From DASWJZ01 sp963846475 (GTDB taxonomy: Bacteria > Pseudomonadota > Alphaproteobacteria > Rhizobiales > Afifellaceae): DNA of 64,000 nt. The notes under the pieces were generated by a model that was given only the letters and a program-made list of their open reading frames with translations, was not told the origin of the DNA and did no database searches. Position 1 is the first letter of the stretch, and each line of letters starts with the position of its first letter. The translations under genes and the position numbers were made by a program. Of the stretch, positions 28,269 to 37,745 are shown in pieces. Location: contig CAWJVZ010000003.1 of the NCBI GenBank assembly GCA_963846475.1, forward strand, positions 186,001-250,000. Direction: 5' to 3'.

Positions 28269-28399
28269 ATTTGATGAGCCTTTCATTGGAGGAATCACCC
28301 CGCACTTTCTCATTGTAAGGGCGGGCGGGTGGTCTTTTCTAGCGGAATGCATAGGGACTGAGCATCCCGGCAGCGACGAAATTGCGTCGCTATGATGAA

Positions 28400-28442
28400 T
28401 GGCGCGCCCGCAGGATTCGAACGTCCGACCAGCAGCTTAGAA
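28400..28442 (-). tRNA. 3' half of a tRNA-Arg(TCT), degenerate; probable old attachment site
   Basis: Read on the minus strand, the 43 bases run from the anticodon loop (TTCTAAG, anticodon TCT) through a variable region and TTCGAAT T-loop to GGGCGCGCCA with an encoded CCA. The 5' half is absent. The T-stem no longer pairs and one base is missing before the acceptor strand, so this is not a working tRNA. A tRNA 3' end without its 5' half is the classic trace of integrase-mediated insertion (established knowledge). Confidence 0.7.
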
Positions 28443-28897
28443 CGGTCAGACAAGCACCGACTCGCATGAGCTCGTTTCACGGTCTGATCCAAACCTTTCC
28501 GTTTCACTGCTCAGCCCAAGGGGGGTGGACAGTGAACAGACATTGAAACCGGCTCGCGGCGCGAGCCGGCCCAACCTAAAATGGCGAGCACTGCAGCCTA
28601 CAAAGGTAGCGCGACGATGCTCAATGCGGTTCAGTGGGATCGAGTTCCAATACTCGCGCAAGGCCCCTCCTGCCGCCGCGACGATGATGATGAAGATGCT
28701 GTGTAGGAAGCTGGAGCGGCGCCGCGGCGCAACGGCACGCGTGGCGACGAATACGTCAGCGGCGCCGAGTAGCGCGATCTCCATTTTCGGCGTGTCGCAG
28801 AGCAGTTCTGGCGCGCTTGTCCTTGGTTTGACATCCCCCCTCAATACGGGTGTGATGCTCATCGACGTTGCGGCGGGATCGCGGTGCTTCGGGCAGT
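28443..28897. other. Non-coding region beside the tRNA remnant
   Basis: About 450 bp with no gene I can support. Two overlapping ORFs on opposite strands (28446-28862 minus, 28525-28920 plus) lack a ribosome binding site and any recognisable motif. Composition looks less GC-rich and more mixed than the surroundings, which fits debris of an integrated element. Confidence 0.5.
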
Positions 28898-29992
28898 ATG
28901 TCGCCTTATCTGGCCATTGAGGATCTGACGGTCCGCTACGGCGCGGCGGCGATACTCAAAGGCGTCTCCCTCGGGGTCGAGGCGGGCAGCTTCGTAGCCC
29001 TTCTCGGCAGCTCCGGCTGCGGCAAGACCACGCTGCTCAGAGCTATTTCCGGTTTCGTTCTGCCGAGCGGCGGTCGCATCCGGCTGTCCGGCAACGACAT
29101 CACCAAAATTCCCCCGGAACGCCGCAACACGGCGATGGTGTTCCAGTCCTACGCGCTGTGGCCGCACATGAGCGTGTTCCAGAATATGGCCTACGGCTTG
29201 AAGCTGCGCCGCCGGCCGCGCGCCGAGATCGCCAAGAAAATCGACGGGCTGTTGTCGCTCCTGAAGCTGGAGGGCTTGGCCGGCCGCAACGTCACCGAGC
29301 TTTCCGGCGGTCAACGGCAGCGCGTCGCGCTCGGGCGCGCGCTCGCCATCGACCCGGACGTGCTTCTCCTCGACGAGCCGCTCTCCAATCTCGACGCGCG
29401 CATCAGGGTGGAGCTGCGCAGCGAAATCAGGGCGGTGCAGACGCGGCTCGGAATCACCGCCATGCATGTCACCCACGACCGCGAGGAGGCGATGGTGCTC
29501 GCCGACCGCATCGTCGTGCTGGGCGATGGGCGCATCGAGCAGGAGGGCACGCCGGAGGAGGTCTATCATCGCCCCGCAAGCCCGTTCGTGGCGAGCTTCA
29601 TGGGCGCCGACAATGTCATTCGCCTCTCGGTCGCGGCCGGCGATCGCCATATCGAGGCGCGGCTTGGCGATGGCGCTTCGTCATCCACGGCGCGACTGCC
29701 GCTCGGGCCTGGCGGCGTGCACCTCGCCCTTGGCGCGGGCGACGGCGAGATGGACGCCCATTTCCGCGCCGAGGCGGTGCGGCTGGCTGCTGCGGGCGAC
29801 CCCTCTCCGCCGGAGAGCCTGACGCTGCCCGGGGCCATCAACCAGGTGAGCTATCCGGGCGGCATCTGGCGCTACACCGTGCAGTCTGGGGCCCAGCGTT
29901 TCATCATCGACGACCAGCGGAAATATTCCTTGGGCGAGACGGTCCGGATCGTGTTGCCCGCCAGCGCGCTCCATCTCTTTCCCGCAGCGTGA
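28898..29992 (+). CDS. ABC transporter ATPase (iron/polyamine/2-aminoethylphosphonate class)
   Basis: 364 aa. Walker A GSSGCGKTT, Q-loop VFQSYALWPHM, signature LSGGQRQRVALGRAL, Walker B LLLLDEPLSNLD and switch His in THDREEAMVLAD. A TOBE-type C-terminal domain of about 120 residues follows. ATG 28898 is preferred to the upstream TTG at 28868 since family similarity begins at YLAIEDLTVRYG. First gene of a four-gene importer operon. Confidence 0.88.
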   Translation: MSPYLAIEDLTVRYGAAAILKGVSLGVEAGSFVALLGSSGCGKTTLLRAISGFVLPSGGRIRLSGNDITKIPPERRNTAMVFQSYALWPHMSVFQNMAYGLKLRRRPRAEIAKKIDGLLSLLKLEGLAGRNVTELSGGQRQRVALGRALAIDPDVLLLDEPLSNLDARIRVELRSEIRAVQTRLGITAMHVTHDREEAMVLADRIVVLGDGRIEQEGTPEEVYHRPASPFVASFMGADNVIRLSVAAGDRHIEARLGDGASSSTARLPLGPGGVHLALGAGDGEMDAHFRAEAVRLAAAGDPSPPESLTLPGAINQVSYPGGIWRYTVQSGAQRFIIDDQRKYSLGETVRIVLPASALHLFPAA

Positions 29993-30028
29993 AGATTCGG
30001 ATTTCCATCAGAAGCAAGGGAGGTGAAC

Positions 30029-31174
30029 ATGATCCGCAAACTGACGATACTGACGGCGGCCGTCGCGCTGCTGGCCGGTTGGGCCGGGCCGGGATCGGCT
30101 CAGACGGTGCTTAATGTCGCCACTGCCGGCGACCAGAACATGGTCGACTACATCAACGATTACCTCGGCCCGAAATTCGAGGAGCAGAACCCCGGCGTCT
30201 CGGTGCGCGCCGTCGGCACCGGACCGGGCGACGCCGGCTCGCTCAAGATTTTCGAGAAGCTCGACGCGCAATCCAAGGCGGGCACCGAGCAATGGGACAT
30301 CGACGTCGCCGTCGTCCACCAGCGCGGCGCGGCGCAGATGCTCGAGGCGGAGCTCCTGTCGAATTACCGCGACGCGATCTCCACCGGCAAGCTGGTCACC
30401 CGCGACACCGCGGAAAATGCGCTCGGCGCCAACGTGACCGGCTACGTCATGCCGATGTTCCACAGCCAGATCGCCATCGCCTACAACCCGGCGGTCGTGC
30501 CGAACCCGCCAAAGACTTATGAGGAGCTTGCGAAATGGGTGGCGGAGAACCCCGGGCAGTTCGGCTATAACGGCATCAAAGGCGGCATGTCCGGCGTCGG
30601 CTTCGTGATGGGCTGGGTCGAGGCGAAGGTCGGCGACGCGGAAAAATTCCAGAAGGGCCCATACGATCCGGCCGACAAGGCGAAGATCGAGCAGGCGCTC
30701 GCCGAGATGAAGCCGTTCAACCAGAACGTCACCATGACGCCCGGCAATGCCGGCACGCTCGACATGTTGAATCGCGGCGAGATCAGCATGGGACCGGTCT
30801 GGGTCGACATGTTCTACACCTGGCAGGCGGACGGGAAGCTCAGCCCGGACCTGAAGCTGCAGATTCTCGAACCCGGCATGCCCGGCCAGCCGATGTATTA
30901 CATCATCCCGGCCAAGGCGGCTTCGCAGGACCTGGCCCGCAAGTTCGTCGAGCTCGCCACCAGCCCCGACGTGCAGGCAGAAGGCATCGTCAAGCGCTTC
31001 AACTGGTATCCGGGCATCGACGCCAGCCACGTGCAGCCCAAGCTCGACGAAGCGAGCTGGTCGAAGCTCTTCACCGACGTGACGCCGGACGATCTTACCT
31101 CGAAGGGCAAGCCCTTCCCGCTGTCGCAATATTTCACCGATATCCTCGAAGCCTATGAGCGCGTTGCTCAGTGA
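30029..31174 (+). CDS. ABC transporter substrate-binding protein (COG1840-like)
   Basis: 381 aa with a Sec signal peptide (MIRKLTILTAAVALLAGWAG, cleavage after GSAQ). Mature features: VDYINDYLGPKFEEQNPGVSVR, WDIDVAVVHQRGAAQMLEAELL and NMLNRGEISMGP-type late motif. This pattern fits extracellular receptors for ferric iron, polyamines, thiamine or phosphonates; the ligand cannot be assigned. ATG 30029 has GGGAGG upstream. Unlike the other binding proteins here it overlaps the next permease by four bases with no stem-loop between. Confidence 0.8.
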   Translation: MIRKLTILTAAVALLAGWAGPGSAQTVLNVATAGDQNMVDYINDYLGPKFEEQNPGVSVRAVGTGPGDAGSLKIFEKLDAQSKAGTEQWDIDVAVVHQRGAAQMLEAELLSNYRDAISTGKLVTRDTAENALGANVTGYVMPMFHSQIAIAYNPAVVPNPPKTYEELAKWVAENPGQFGYNGIKGGMSGVGFVMGWVEAKVGDAEKFQKGPYDPADKAKIEQALAEMKPFNQNVTMTPGNAGTLDMLNRGEISMGPVWVDMFYTWQADGKLSPDLKLQILEPGMPGQPMYYIIPAKAASQDLARKFVELATSPDVQAEGIVKRFNWYPGIDASHVQPKLDEASWSKLFTDVTPDDLTSKGKPFPLSQYFTDILEAYERVAQ

Positions 31175-32073
31175 CGGCTGATGGCGAGGGGAGGGCGCAA
31201 TCTGCGCCCTCCCTGACCTACCCGGTCAGGCAACGTCGCGTCCCTGAAAGCGCCTGGGCGCTCCTCCTGCTGACGCCGGCGCTGCTGCTCTTGGCGGCTC
31301 TCTTCGTCTATCCGCTGGCCCTGTCGCTCACCAGCGCTTTCTCCGGTCGCGACGGACGCTTCAGCACTGAAAACTTTGAGAAAATCTTCGAGCTCTACAC
31401 GGCCGATATCGTCTTCTCCGGCTCGGTTGGCCTCTTTACGGTGCTGGTGACCGACATCCTCGCGATCGCCATCGCCGGCTATCTGACGCTCGGCCGCAGC
31501 ACGGTGGCCGTGTCGCTTCTGCGCTGGCTTTACCGATGGCCTCTGTTCATCCCGTTCGTCGTTGCAGCGCAGATGATGCGCGGCTTCCTCGCCAAGAACG
31601 GGCTGATGAACAACGGCTTCGTTGCAGCCGGCATCCTCGACCCGACCCAGACAGTCGGCCTGCTCGACTGGCGCGGCGTCATCATCACGTTCGTATGGAA
31701 GCAGCTTCCCTTCGTCACGCTGCTGGTTGCCGGCGCCATGGCGTCTCTGGAGCGAAGCCAGATCGAAGCGGCGCGCAATCTTGGCGCCGGGCGTTTGCGC
31801 GTGCTGGTCGGCATCGTGCTGCCGCAGATGCGTGGAGCGCTGGTGGTGGCGTCGGTGCTTACCTTCGTGACGCTGATGTCGGTCCTCTCCGTGCCGATGA
31901 TGATCAATGCCGGCGAACCGACGATGATCACGGTGGACATGGCTTATCGGATCACCTCGCTCTCCGATTACGGCGCCGCCAATGCCTTGGGCGTTGTCTC
32001 CTATCTGATGACCGCACTCTTCGCCTGGATTTATCTCAGGCGCGGCATGCGCCGGGATCAGGAACCGCGATGA
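31171..32073 (+). CDS. ABC transporter permease
   Basis: 300 aa, six helices. The start is GTG 31171 overlapping the upstream TGA (GTGA). The EAA-type loop reads IEAARNLGAGRLRVLVGIVLPQMRG, typical of PotB/CysT-like permeases. It overlaps the next permease by four bases (ATGA at 32070). Confidence 0.88.
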   Translation: MTADGEGRAQSAPSLTYPVRQRRVPESAWALLLLTPALLLLAALFVYPLALSLTSAFSGRDGRFSTENFEKIFELYTADIVFSGSVGLFTVLVTDILAIAIAGYLTLGRSTVAVSLLRWLYRWPLFIPFVVAAQMMRGFLAKNGLMNNGFVAAGILDPTQTVGLLDWRGVIITFVWKQLPFVTLLVAGAMASLERSQIEAARNLGAGRLRVLVGIVLPQMRGALVVASVLTFVTLMSVLSVPMMINAGEPTMITVDMAYRITSLSDYGAANALGVVSYLMTALFAWIYLRRGMRRDQEPR

Positions 32074-32882
32074 CCGGCGCCGCGGCGCTCGCTTGGCTTC
32101 CGCGAGCCGTCGTCCTCGGCGTCTTCGCCTTCGTCATCTTCGGGCCGCTCGCCAACCTTGTCCTGTGGGCGGTGGCGGAACGCTGGTTCTGGCCGCATGT
32201 CCTGCCCTCGCAATACGGCTTCGAGTTCTGGGGGAGGGTGTTCTCCGAGCGGGGCCGCGCCTGGGAATCGCTTGGCGTCAGCGTGTTCATCGCGCTGCTG
32301 ACCGTCGCGGTCTCCCTCGCCATCTCGGTGCCGGCCGGTTATGCGCTGGCCCGCCTCAGCGTACCCCTGCGTGGACTGATGATGCTCGCGTTCCTGCTGC
32401 CGCAGGCGTTTCCGAACCTGCCCGTCTACATGAACATCGCGCGCATCTTCTACTGGATCGGATTGAACGGGACGATCCTCGGTGTCGTGCTCGTCCACTC
32501 CTTGCACGGGCTCGTGCTTTCCGTGTGGATCGCGGCCGCTGCCTTCGCTTCCGTGGACAAGTCGCTCGAAGAGGCGGCCCGCAACATGGGGGCCGGACCG
32601 GTGCGAACGTTCTTCACGGTCGCGCTGCCGCTCGCGGCGCCCGGCATCATGGCGAGCGCGGTGTTCGTATTCCTGGAATCGCTCGACGAGTTCACCGGCA
32701 CCTATTTCGTCGGCGTTCCCGACGTGATCACGCTGCCACTGCTCATGTTCAACGCCAGCATGGGTGGAAACTACCAGATCGCGGCGATCACGGCGCTGAT
32801 CCTTTTGATCCCGTCGATCGGCTTCATGTTCGTGATCGAGCGGTTCCTCAAGGCGGACGTGGTGGCCCGCATCGGAGGGTGA
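32070..32882 (+). CDS. ABC transporter permease
   Basis: 270 aa, six helices. The EAA loop reads LEEAARNMGAGPVRTFFTVALPLAAPG and the last helix ends LIPSIGFMFVIERFL. It completes the importer with genes at 28898, 30029 and 31171. No catabolic gene accompanies them, which fits an ion or cofactor substrate rather than a carbon source (inference). Confidence 0.88.
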   Translation: MTGAAALAWLPRAVVLGVFAFVIFGPLANLVLWAVAERWFWPHVLPSQYGFEFWGRVFSERGRAWESLGVSVFIALLTVAVSLAISVPAGYALARLSVPLRGLMMLAFLLPQAFPNLPVYMNIARIFYWIGLNGTILGVVLVHSLHGLVLSVWIAAAAFASVDKSLEEAARNMGAGPVRTFFTVALPLAAPGIMASAVFVFLESLDEFTGTYFVGVPDVITLPLLMFNASMGGNYQIAAITALILLIPSIGFMFVIERFLKADVVARIGG

Positions 32883-32998
32883 CGCCTCATCGATCGTCGC
32901 GCGCCACCACGTTGCGGTTGATGGTGCGCCTGGATTTCCTTGGGGCCAAACCCGCTTGACGGTAGACTGGCCCGTGCAACCCTGGCCCCGGGGCCCGC

Positions 32999-34757
32999 AT
33001 GTCCGAACCGCACATCACACGCCGGCTCGCCGCGATTCTTGCCGCGGACATCGCCGGCTACAGTCGCCTGATGGGAAGCGACGAGACAGCAACGCTTGCG
33101 GCGCTGCGGCAAATCTGGACCGACATCTTCAACCCTGCTGTCGCCGCGCGGCGTGGACGCGTCGTGAAGATGATGGGCGACGGAGCCCTGGCGGAGTTCG
33201 GCAGCGCCGTCGACGCGGTCGAATGCGCCGTTGCCGTTCAACGGGCCATGGGTGAGCGCAATTCGACGGCCGACACGCCGATCGAGCTTCGGATCGGCCT
33301 CAATCTCGGCGAGATCGTGATCGAGGGCGACGACATATTCGGCGACGGCGTCAACCTCGCCTCCCGGCTGGAGGGCCAAGCGCCTATCGGCGGCATCCTT
33401 GCCTCGGACGTCGTGCACACTCAGGTGAACGGCAAGGTCGGCGTCAAATTCACCGATGCCGGGGAAATCAGCCTGAAGAACATCGAGCGGCCGGTGCGGG
33501 CCTGGCGATGGGGCGGCAATGGAGGCGACCTTTCGGCGAAGCCCATGCCCGGCCCGGCTGGCATCCAAAGCGGAGAAAAGCCCTCGATCGCGGTGCTGCC
33601 CTTCGACAATCTCTCAGGCGACCCGGAGCAGGGCTATTTCGCCGACGGCATCACCGAAGATGTGATCACCGATCTGTCCAAGGTCTCGGGCCTCTTCGTG
33701 ATCGCCCGGAACTCTTCGTTCGCCTACAGGGGTCAGGCTTCCGACCTCCGGAAAGTGAGCCGGGAGCTCGGCGTCCGCTACCTGCTGGAAGGCAGCGTGC
33801 GCAGAGCCGGCGGCAAGGTTCGCATCAACGCTCAGCTGATCGACGCCGCGACCGGCGGGCATCTTTGGGCGGAGCGTTACGACCGGGACCTTGAGGACAT
33901 CTTTGCCGTCCAGGACGAGGTGACGCGAACGATCGTCGGCGCTCTCCGGGTGAAGCTGACGCCGGACGAAGTGGCGCGACGCGGGAATCGCGCCAAGATC
34001 GACCCGGAAGCCTATGATCTGCTGGTCCGCGCCAGCCAAAAAATACTCCAGTTCCGGCCTGAGGCAGTGATGGAGGCGCGCGCGATGCTCGAACGGGCAA
34101 TCGAGCTTGATCCCGGCCTGTCCGTCGCCTACGCCCGCCTGGCCATCCTTCATACGCGTTGAATACGCGAACCAGTGGAACGACGCGAGCGCGGAACACG
34201 TCCCCAAAGCATTGGAACTGGCGCGCAAGGCCGTCGAACTGGATGAGAATGAGCCAAAGGCTTGCGACGCGCTAGCCATAGCCCTGATGTGGTCGGGAGA
34301 GCTGGATGCCGCGGAACGCGCCGCCGAGCGCATGATCGAGCTCGATCCGAACTATGCAACGGGCTACGTGGAGCTCGGAAACGTGCATCATTTCAAGGGC
34401 GAGCACGCGCGCTCGGTTGAATTCTATGAAAAAGGCCACGCCCTCGATCCGCAGTTTGATCTGGCCTTGCACTTCCTCGGCCGTGCGTTGTTCGCGTTGC
34501 GTCGCTTCGACGAGGCGGAGGCCGTGTTCAGGCGGCGGTTGGCCTTCGCCCCGCGCTCGGATATGACGCGCTTCTACCTCGCATCGCTCTATGGCTATAC
34601 CGGACGCGACGAGGAAGCGCGGCGCGTTTGGAGCGAGTTGCTGGAAATCAAGCCGGATTTTTCGGTCGAACGCTTCAGACGGATTTTGCCCTACCGGGAC
34701 CCTGCAACGTTCGACTGGTTCGTGGACGGCATCCGCCGAGCGGGCATTGCGTTCTGA
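32999..34757 (+). CDS. Class III adenylate cyclase-TPR protein, frameshifted
   Basis: About 585 aa after repair, a common rhizobial architecture. Residues 1-180 form the cyclase domain (LAAILAADIAGYSRLM, KMMGDGALAEFGS, FGDGVNLASRLE). A TolB-like N domain follows (about 200-340: IAVLPFDNLSGDPEQGYFADGITEDVIT), then TPR repeats to the end (LARKAVELDENEPKA, AAERMIELDPNYATGYVELG, YEKGHALDPQF). One extra base between about 34154 and 34160 switches the frame after LAILH; sequence continues EYANQWNDAS in the next frame. In KMMGDGALAEF the metal Asp is kept. Probably a sensory cyclase or cyclase-like regulator. Confidence 0.82.
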
Positions 34758-34876
34758 AACTGAACAGGGCCGGGCCGTCCATTTCATGCTCATTGTCCGC
34801 AGTGGGCCAATGCCGACGGGTCGCTCGGTGACCGGCGGTTGTTCCCCATCGCATTCGGCTCCCTGACCGAATAGGC

Positions 34877-35786
34877 TCAAGGCCCCAGCCCGGCAATGAC
34901 CTCTTCCGGCGTCTCGCCGGCGGCGCGGCGGGCGCGGATCGAACTCGGAGCCGCGCGATTTCGCCAGTTTCTGGCCGCTCTCGTCGAGGATCAGCCGGTG
35001 ATGGAAGTAGCGCGGTTCCGGCAGGCGGAGCAGAGCCTGCAGGACGCGGTGCACGCTGGTCGAGGGCTGCAGATCCCGGCCGCGCACGACGTCGCTCACC
35101 CCCTGGAACGCGTCGTCCACCACGACGGCAAGGTGGTAGCTCGCGGGCACCTCCTTGCGGGCGAGCACGACGTCGCCCCAGGCGCGCGGATCCGCTTGAA
35201 GGGAAGCGGGCGGCGCTGCGCCGAAAGGATCCACCTCGCGCCAGGCAAAATCGCGGAAAGCCGCCACCGCCCGCGCCATGTCGAGGCGGAGCGCATAAGG
35301 CCGGCCGCTCGCCATCTCGGCTCGCCGCCGGGCCTCGGACCAATCGCGCTCCTCGCCCGGATAGAGCGGCGCTCCGTCGGGATCGCGCGGCCAAGCCCGG
35401 CGCGAGCGCTCGGCATCCGCCACCTTGGCGTCGATGACGGCGCGGCTGAGGAAGGCGGGATAGAGGAGGCCGAGCCGACGGAGCTCCTCGAGAGCGGCGC
35501 GATACGCGTCGAAACGATCGCTTTGCCGCAGCACGGGCTCTTCCCAGCTGAGACCGAGCCAGGCGAGGTCTTCGAAGATCGCCGCCTCGAATTCTGGGCG
35601 CGCCCGCGACTGGTCGATATCCTCGATGCGCAGCAGGAAGCGTCCGCCGGTCGCCTCCGCCGCCCGGCTGTTCAGCAAAGCGGAGAGGGCATGCCCGCGG
35701 TGCAAATAGCCGTTGGGGCTCGGCGCAAAGCGGAAGACGCGGCGGCCCGTCGCGGGCCCGCTTGCGGCGGGGCGGCCGTTCGTCAG
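34877..35786 (-). CDS. gluQ: Glutamyl-Q tRNA(Asp) synthetase, frameshifted and without a standard start codon
   Basis: Charges glutamate onto queuosine of tRNA-Asp. HIGH-type motif RFAPSPNGYLHRGHAL and KMSKS-type QKLAKSRG are present and the protein ends near residue 300, lacking an anticodon-binding domain as expected. An extra base at 34942-34943 (GAGTTC for GAGTC on the minus strand) disrupts the last 22 codons; repaired it ends SRGSESIRARRAAGETPEEVIAGLG. The frame upstream of the HIGH motif has no ATG, GTG or TTG. The best candidate is CTG at 35786, which overlaps the stop of the upstream ATPase gene as CTGA. TTG 35705 would remove the HIGH motif. Confidence 0.85.
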
Positions 35787-36565
35787 ACGAAGCTCGGCTG
35801 CTCGCCGACGCCGCTCTTCACGCCGGTGATGAGCGAGACGATTTCGTTGCCGTCGGTGTTCTTCGCCTCGACCACGCCGACGATCCGCCCGCGGCGGAAC
35901 ACCCAGATCTTGTCGACGAGGTCGAACACCTGCCGCAGATTATGGCTGACCAGGATGAGCGGGATGCCCTTTTTCTTCAGGTTCCTGATGATGTTCTCGA
36001 CCTGTGCGGTCTCCTGCACGCCCAAGGCCGCGGTCGGCTCGTCCATGATGATGAGCTTAGAGGCAAAACTGGCGGCGCGGCTGATCGCAACGCATTGCCT
36101 CTGCCCGCCGGACATGTGCCTGATCTTGCTCTTCAGATCGGGAATCTTGATGCCGGTTCGCTCCAGCGCGTCCATCGACTTCTGCAGCATCTTTCTTTCA
36201 TTAAGGAAACTGAACGGCCCAAGGTTGAAGTATATCTCTTCCCGGCCGAGATAGATGTTCGAAGGAACGTCGAGATCGTCGGCCAGGGCGAGGTTCTGGA
36301 ACACCGTCTCGATGCCCACCTCCCGCGCTTCCAGCGGCCCGGTGAATTCGACCAGCTCTCCGTCGAAGCGGATTTTTCCCGCGGTCGGTCGTTCGACGCC
36401 GGTGATCTGGCGCACGAAGGTCGACTTGCCCGCGCCGTTGTCGCCGACGATGGCGACATGCTCGCGCTCGTAGAGGACGAAATCCGCGCTCTCCAGGGCA
36501 TGCACGCCGCCATAATACTTGGTCAGCCCCTCGGTGCTCAGAATGACTTTCGGTTCGTCGGCCAC
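35783..36565 (-). CDS. Sugar ABC transporter ATPase (single ABC domain, inositol/ribose class)
   Basis: Cytoplasmic ATPase with Walker A GDNGAGKST, Q-loop TVFQNLALADDLDV, signature MSGGQRQCVAISRA, Walker B LIIMDEPTAALG and switch His SHNLRQVFDLVD. Only one nucleotide-binding domain, as in FrcA/IatA-type importers. GTG 36565 is chosen since GGGAGGG lies just upstream; a TTG at 36625 overlaps the permease stop but adds an unconserved Pro/Ala stretch. Last transport gene of the moc/inositol-like unit. Confidence 0.88.
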   Translation of the reverse strand: MADEPKVILSTEGLTKYYGGVHALESADFVLYEREHVAIVGDNGAGKSTFVRQITGVERPTAGKIRFDGELVEFTGPLEAREVGIETVFQNLALADDLDVPSNIYLGREEIYFNLGPFSFLNERKMLQKSMDALERTGIKIPDLKSKIRHMSGGQRQCVAISRAASFASKLIIMDEPTAALGVQETAQVENIIRNLKKKGIPLILVSHNLRQVFDLVDKIWVFRRGRIVGVVEAKNTDGNEIVSLITGVKSGVGEQPSFV

Positions 36566-36621
36566 TCCAGGCCCTCCCTTGGCCGGCACCGGCTGCCTCG
36601 CCGCTGGCGGTGGTGCTCCGC

Positions 36622-37650
36622 TCAACTCTTGAGCGCCCGCTTTTTCTGCCTGTAGACGTCGGCGACGACCGCGACCACGATGATCACCCCCTTCAGCATC
36701 TCCTGGTAATAGGCGTCGATGCGGAGGAACGTGAAGCCCGAGATGATGACGCCGAAAATGAGCATGCCGATGACGGTCCCGACGATCGAGCCGCGCCCGC
36801 CCGCGAGCGACGTGCCGCCGATCACCGCCATGGCGATGGCGTCAAGCTCATAGACGATGCCCATGCCGGCCTGCGCGGTCAGGCCGCGGGCGGCGAGCGC
36901 GATGCCGGCCAGAGCGGCCAGCAGGCCGGCGATCCCATAGACGAGGATCAGGTGCCGCTCGACGTTGATGCCGGAGACGCGCGCCGCCTCGGCATTGGAG
37001 CCGATGGCGTAGGTGTGCTTGCCGTATTTCGTGTACCTGAGTGCAATGTGGAAGATCACGGCGATGGCGAGGAAGATCAGGACCGGCATCATGCCTTTGC
37101 CGATCGCTGCAAAACTTTCGGTGGGGAAGGATACCGGCTGGCCCTTAGTGTACCATTTGGCGATGCCGCGGGCGGTCACCATCATGCCGAGCGTCGCGAT
37201 GAATGGCGGGATCTTGGTATAGGCGATGAGGGCGCCGTTGATAATGCCGCAGGCGAGGCCGAAAGCGAGGCCGACCGCGACCGGAACGACCACCGGAAGG
37301 TCGGTCAGTTCCGGGTAGACGGCGCGGGGATAGGTGCTGACCTGCGCGAAACTCATCGCGATCATGGCGGTGGCGCCGACGATCGACCCGGACGACAGGT
37401 CGATGCCGCCGGTGATGATCACCTGGGTCATCCCGACGGCGATGATGCCGACGACCGAGACCTGCAGGATCATGATCGCCAGGCGCTGGCTGTTGAACAG
37501 GAAGCTCTGCCCCTGGAATATCCAGCCGAGCGCCTCGAAGATGAGGGCGATGCCGATGAGCCCCAGGAAAATGTTCAACTCGGGCGGACGCGGCCGGCGC
37601 TTAGCCCTCTCGGCGGGCGCTCCGGTCGCTACTTCTGCCGAGTGCGCCAT
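36622..37650 (-). CDS. Sugar ABC transporter permease (inositol/ribose class)
   Basis: 342 aa with about nine to ten helices of the RbsC/FrcC family. Signatures: VIITGGIDLSSGSIVG, PPFIATLGMMVTARGIAKWYT and TSLAGGRGSIVGTVIGML. It pairs with the ATPase at 35783 and the binding protein at 37746. A homodimer is expected. Confidence 0.9.
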   Translation of the reverse strand: MAHSAEVATGAPAERAKRRPRPPELNIFLGLIGIALIFEALGWIFQGQSFLFNSQRLAIMILQVSVVGIIAVGMTQVIITGGIDLSSGSIVGATAMIAMSFAQVSTYPRAVYPELTDLPVVVPVAVGLAFGLACGIINGALIAYTKIPPFIATLGMMVTARGIAKWYTKGQPVSFPTESFAAIGKGMMPVLIFLAIAVIFHIALRYTKYGKHTYAIGSNAEAARVSGINVERHLILVYGIAGLLAALAGIALAARGLTAQAGMGIVYELDAIAMAVIGGTSLAGGRGSIVGTVIGMLIFGVIISGFTFLRIDAYYQEMLKGVIIVVAVVADVYRQKKRALKS

Positions 37651-37696
37651 CGTTCTTCCCCCCGACCTCGTTCCTCTGTTCTCCGCTCATCGGGCA

Positions 37697-37722
37697 CGGA
37701 AGCGGCGCGATGGCCGCTTCCG
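37697..37722 (-). other. Intergenic stem-loop between binding-protein and permease genes
   Basis: CGGAAGCGG and CCGCTTCCG form a 9-bp perfect stem around an 8-base loop, 24 bases downstream of the binding-protein stop. No T-run. Same position and probable role as the stem-loops at 18338, 45916, 54284 and 60725. Confidence 0.75.
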
Positions 37723-37745
37723 GGTTTATCCGGGGAGGCCGGATG

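Noticed and set aside
28446..28920. Two overlapping ORFs, one on each strand, beside the tRNA remnant
   Set aside because: No ribosome binding site, no recognisable domain, and the plus-strand one runs into the ABC ATPase start. Treated as non-coding island debris.
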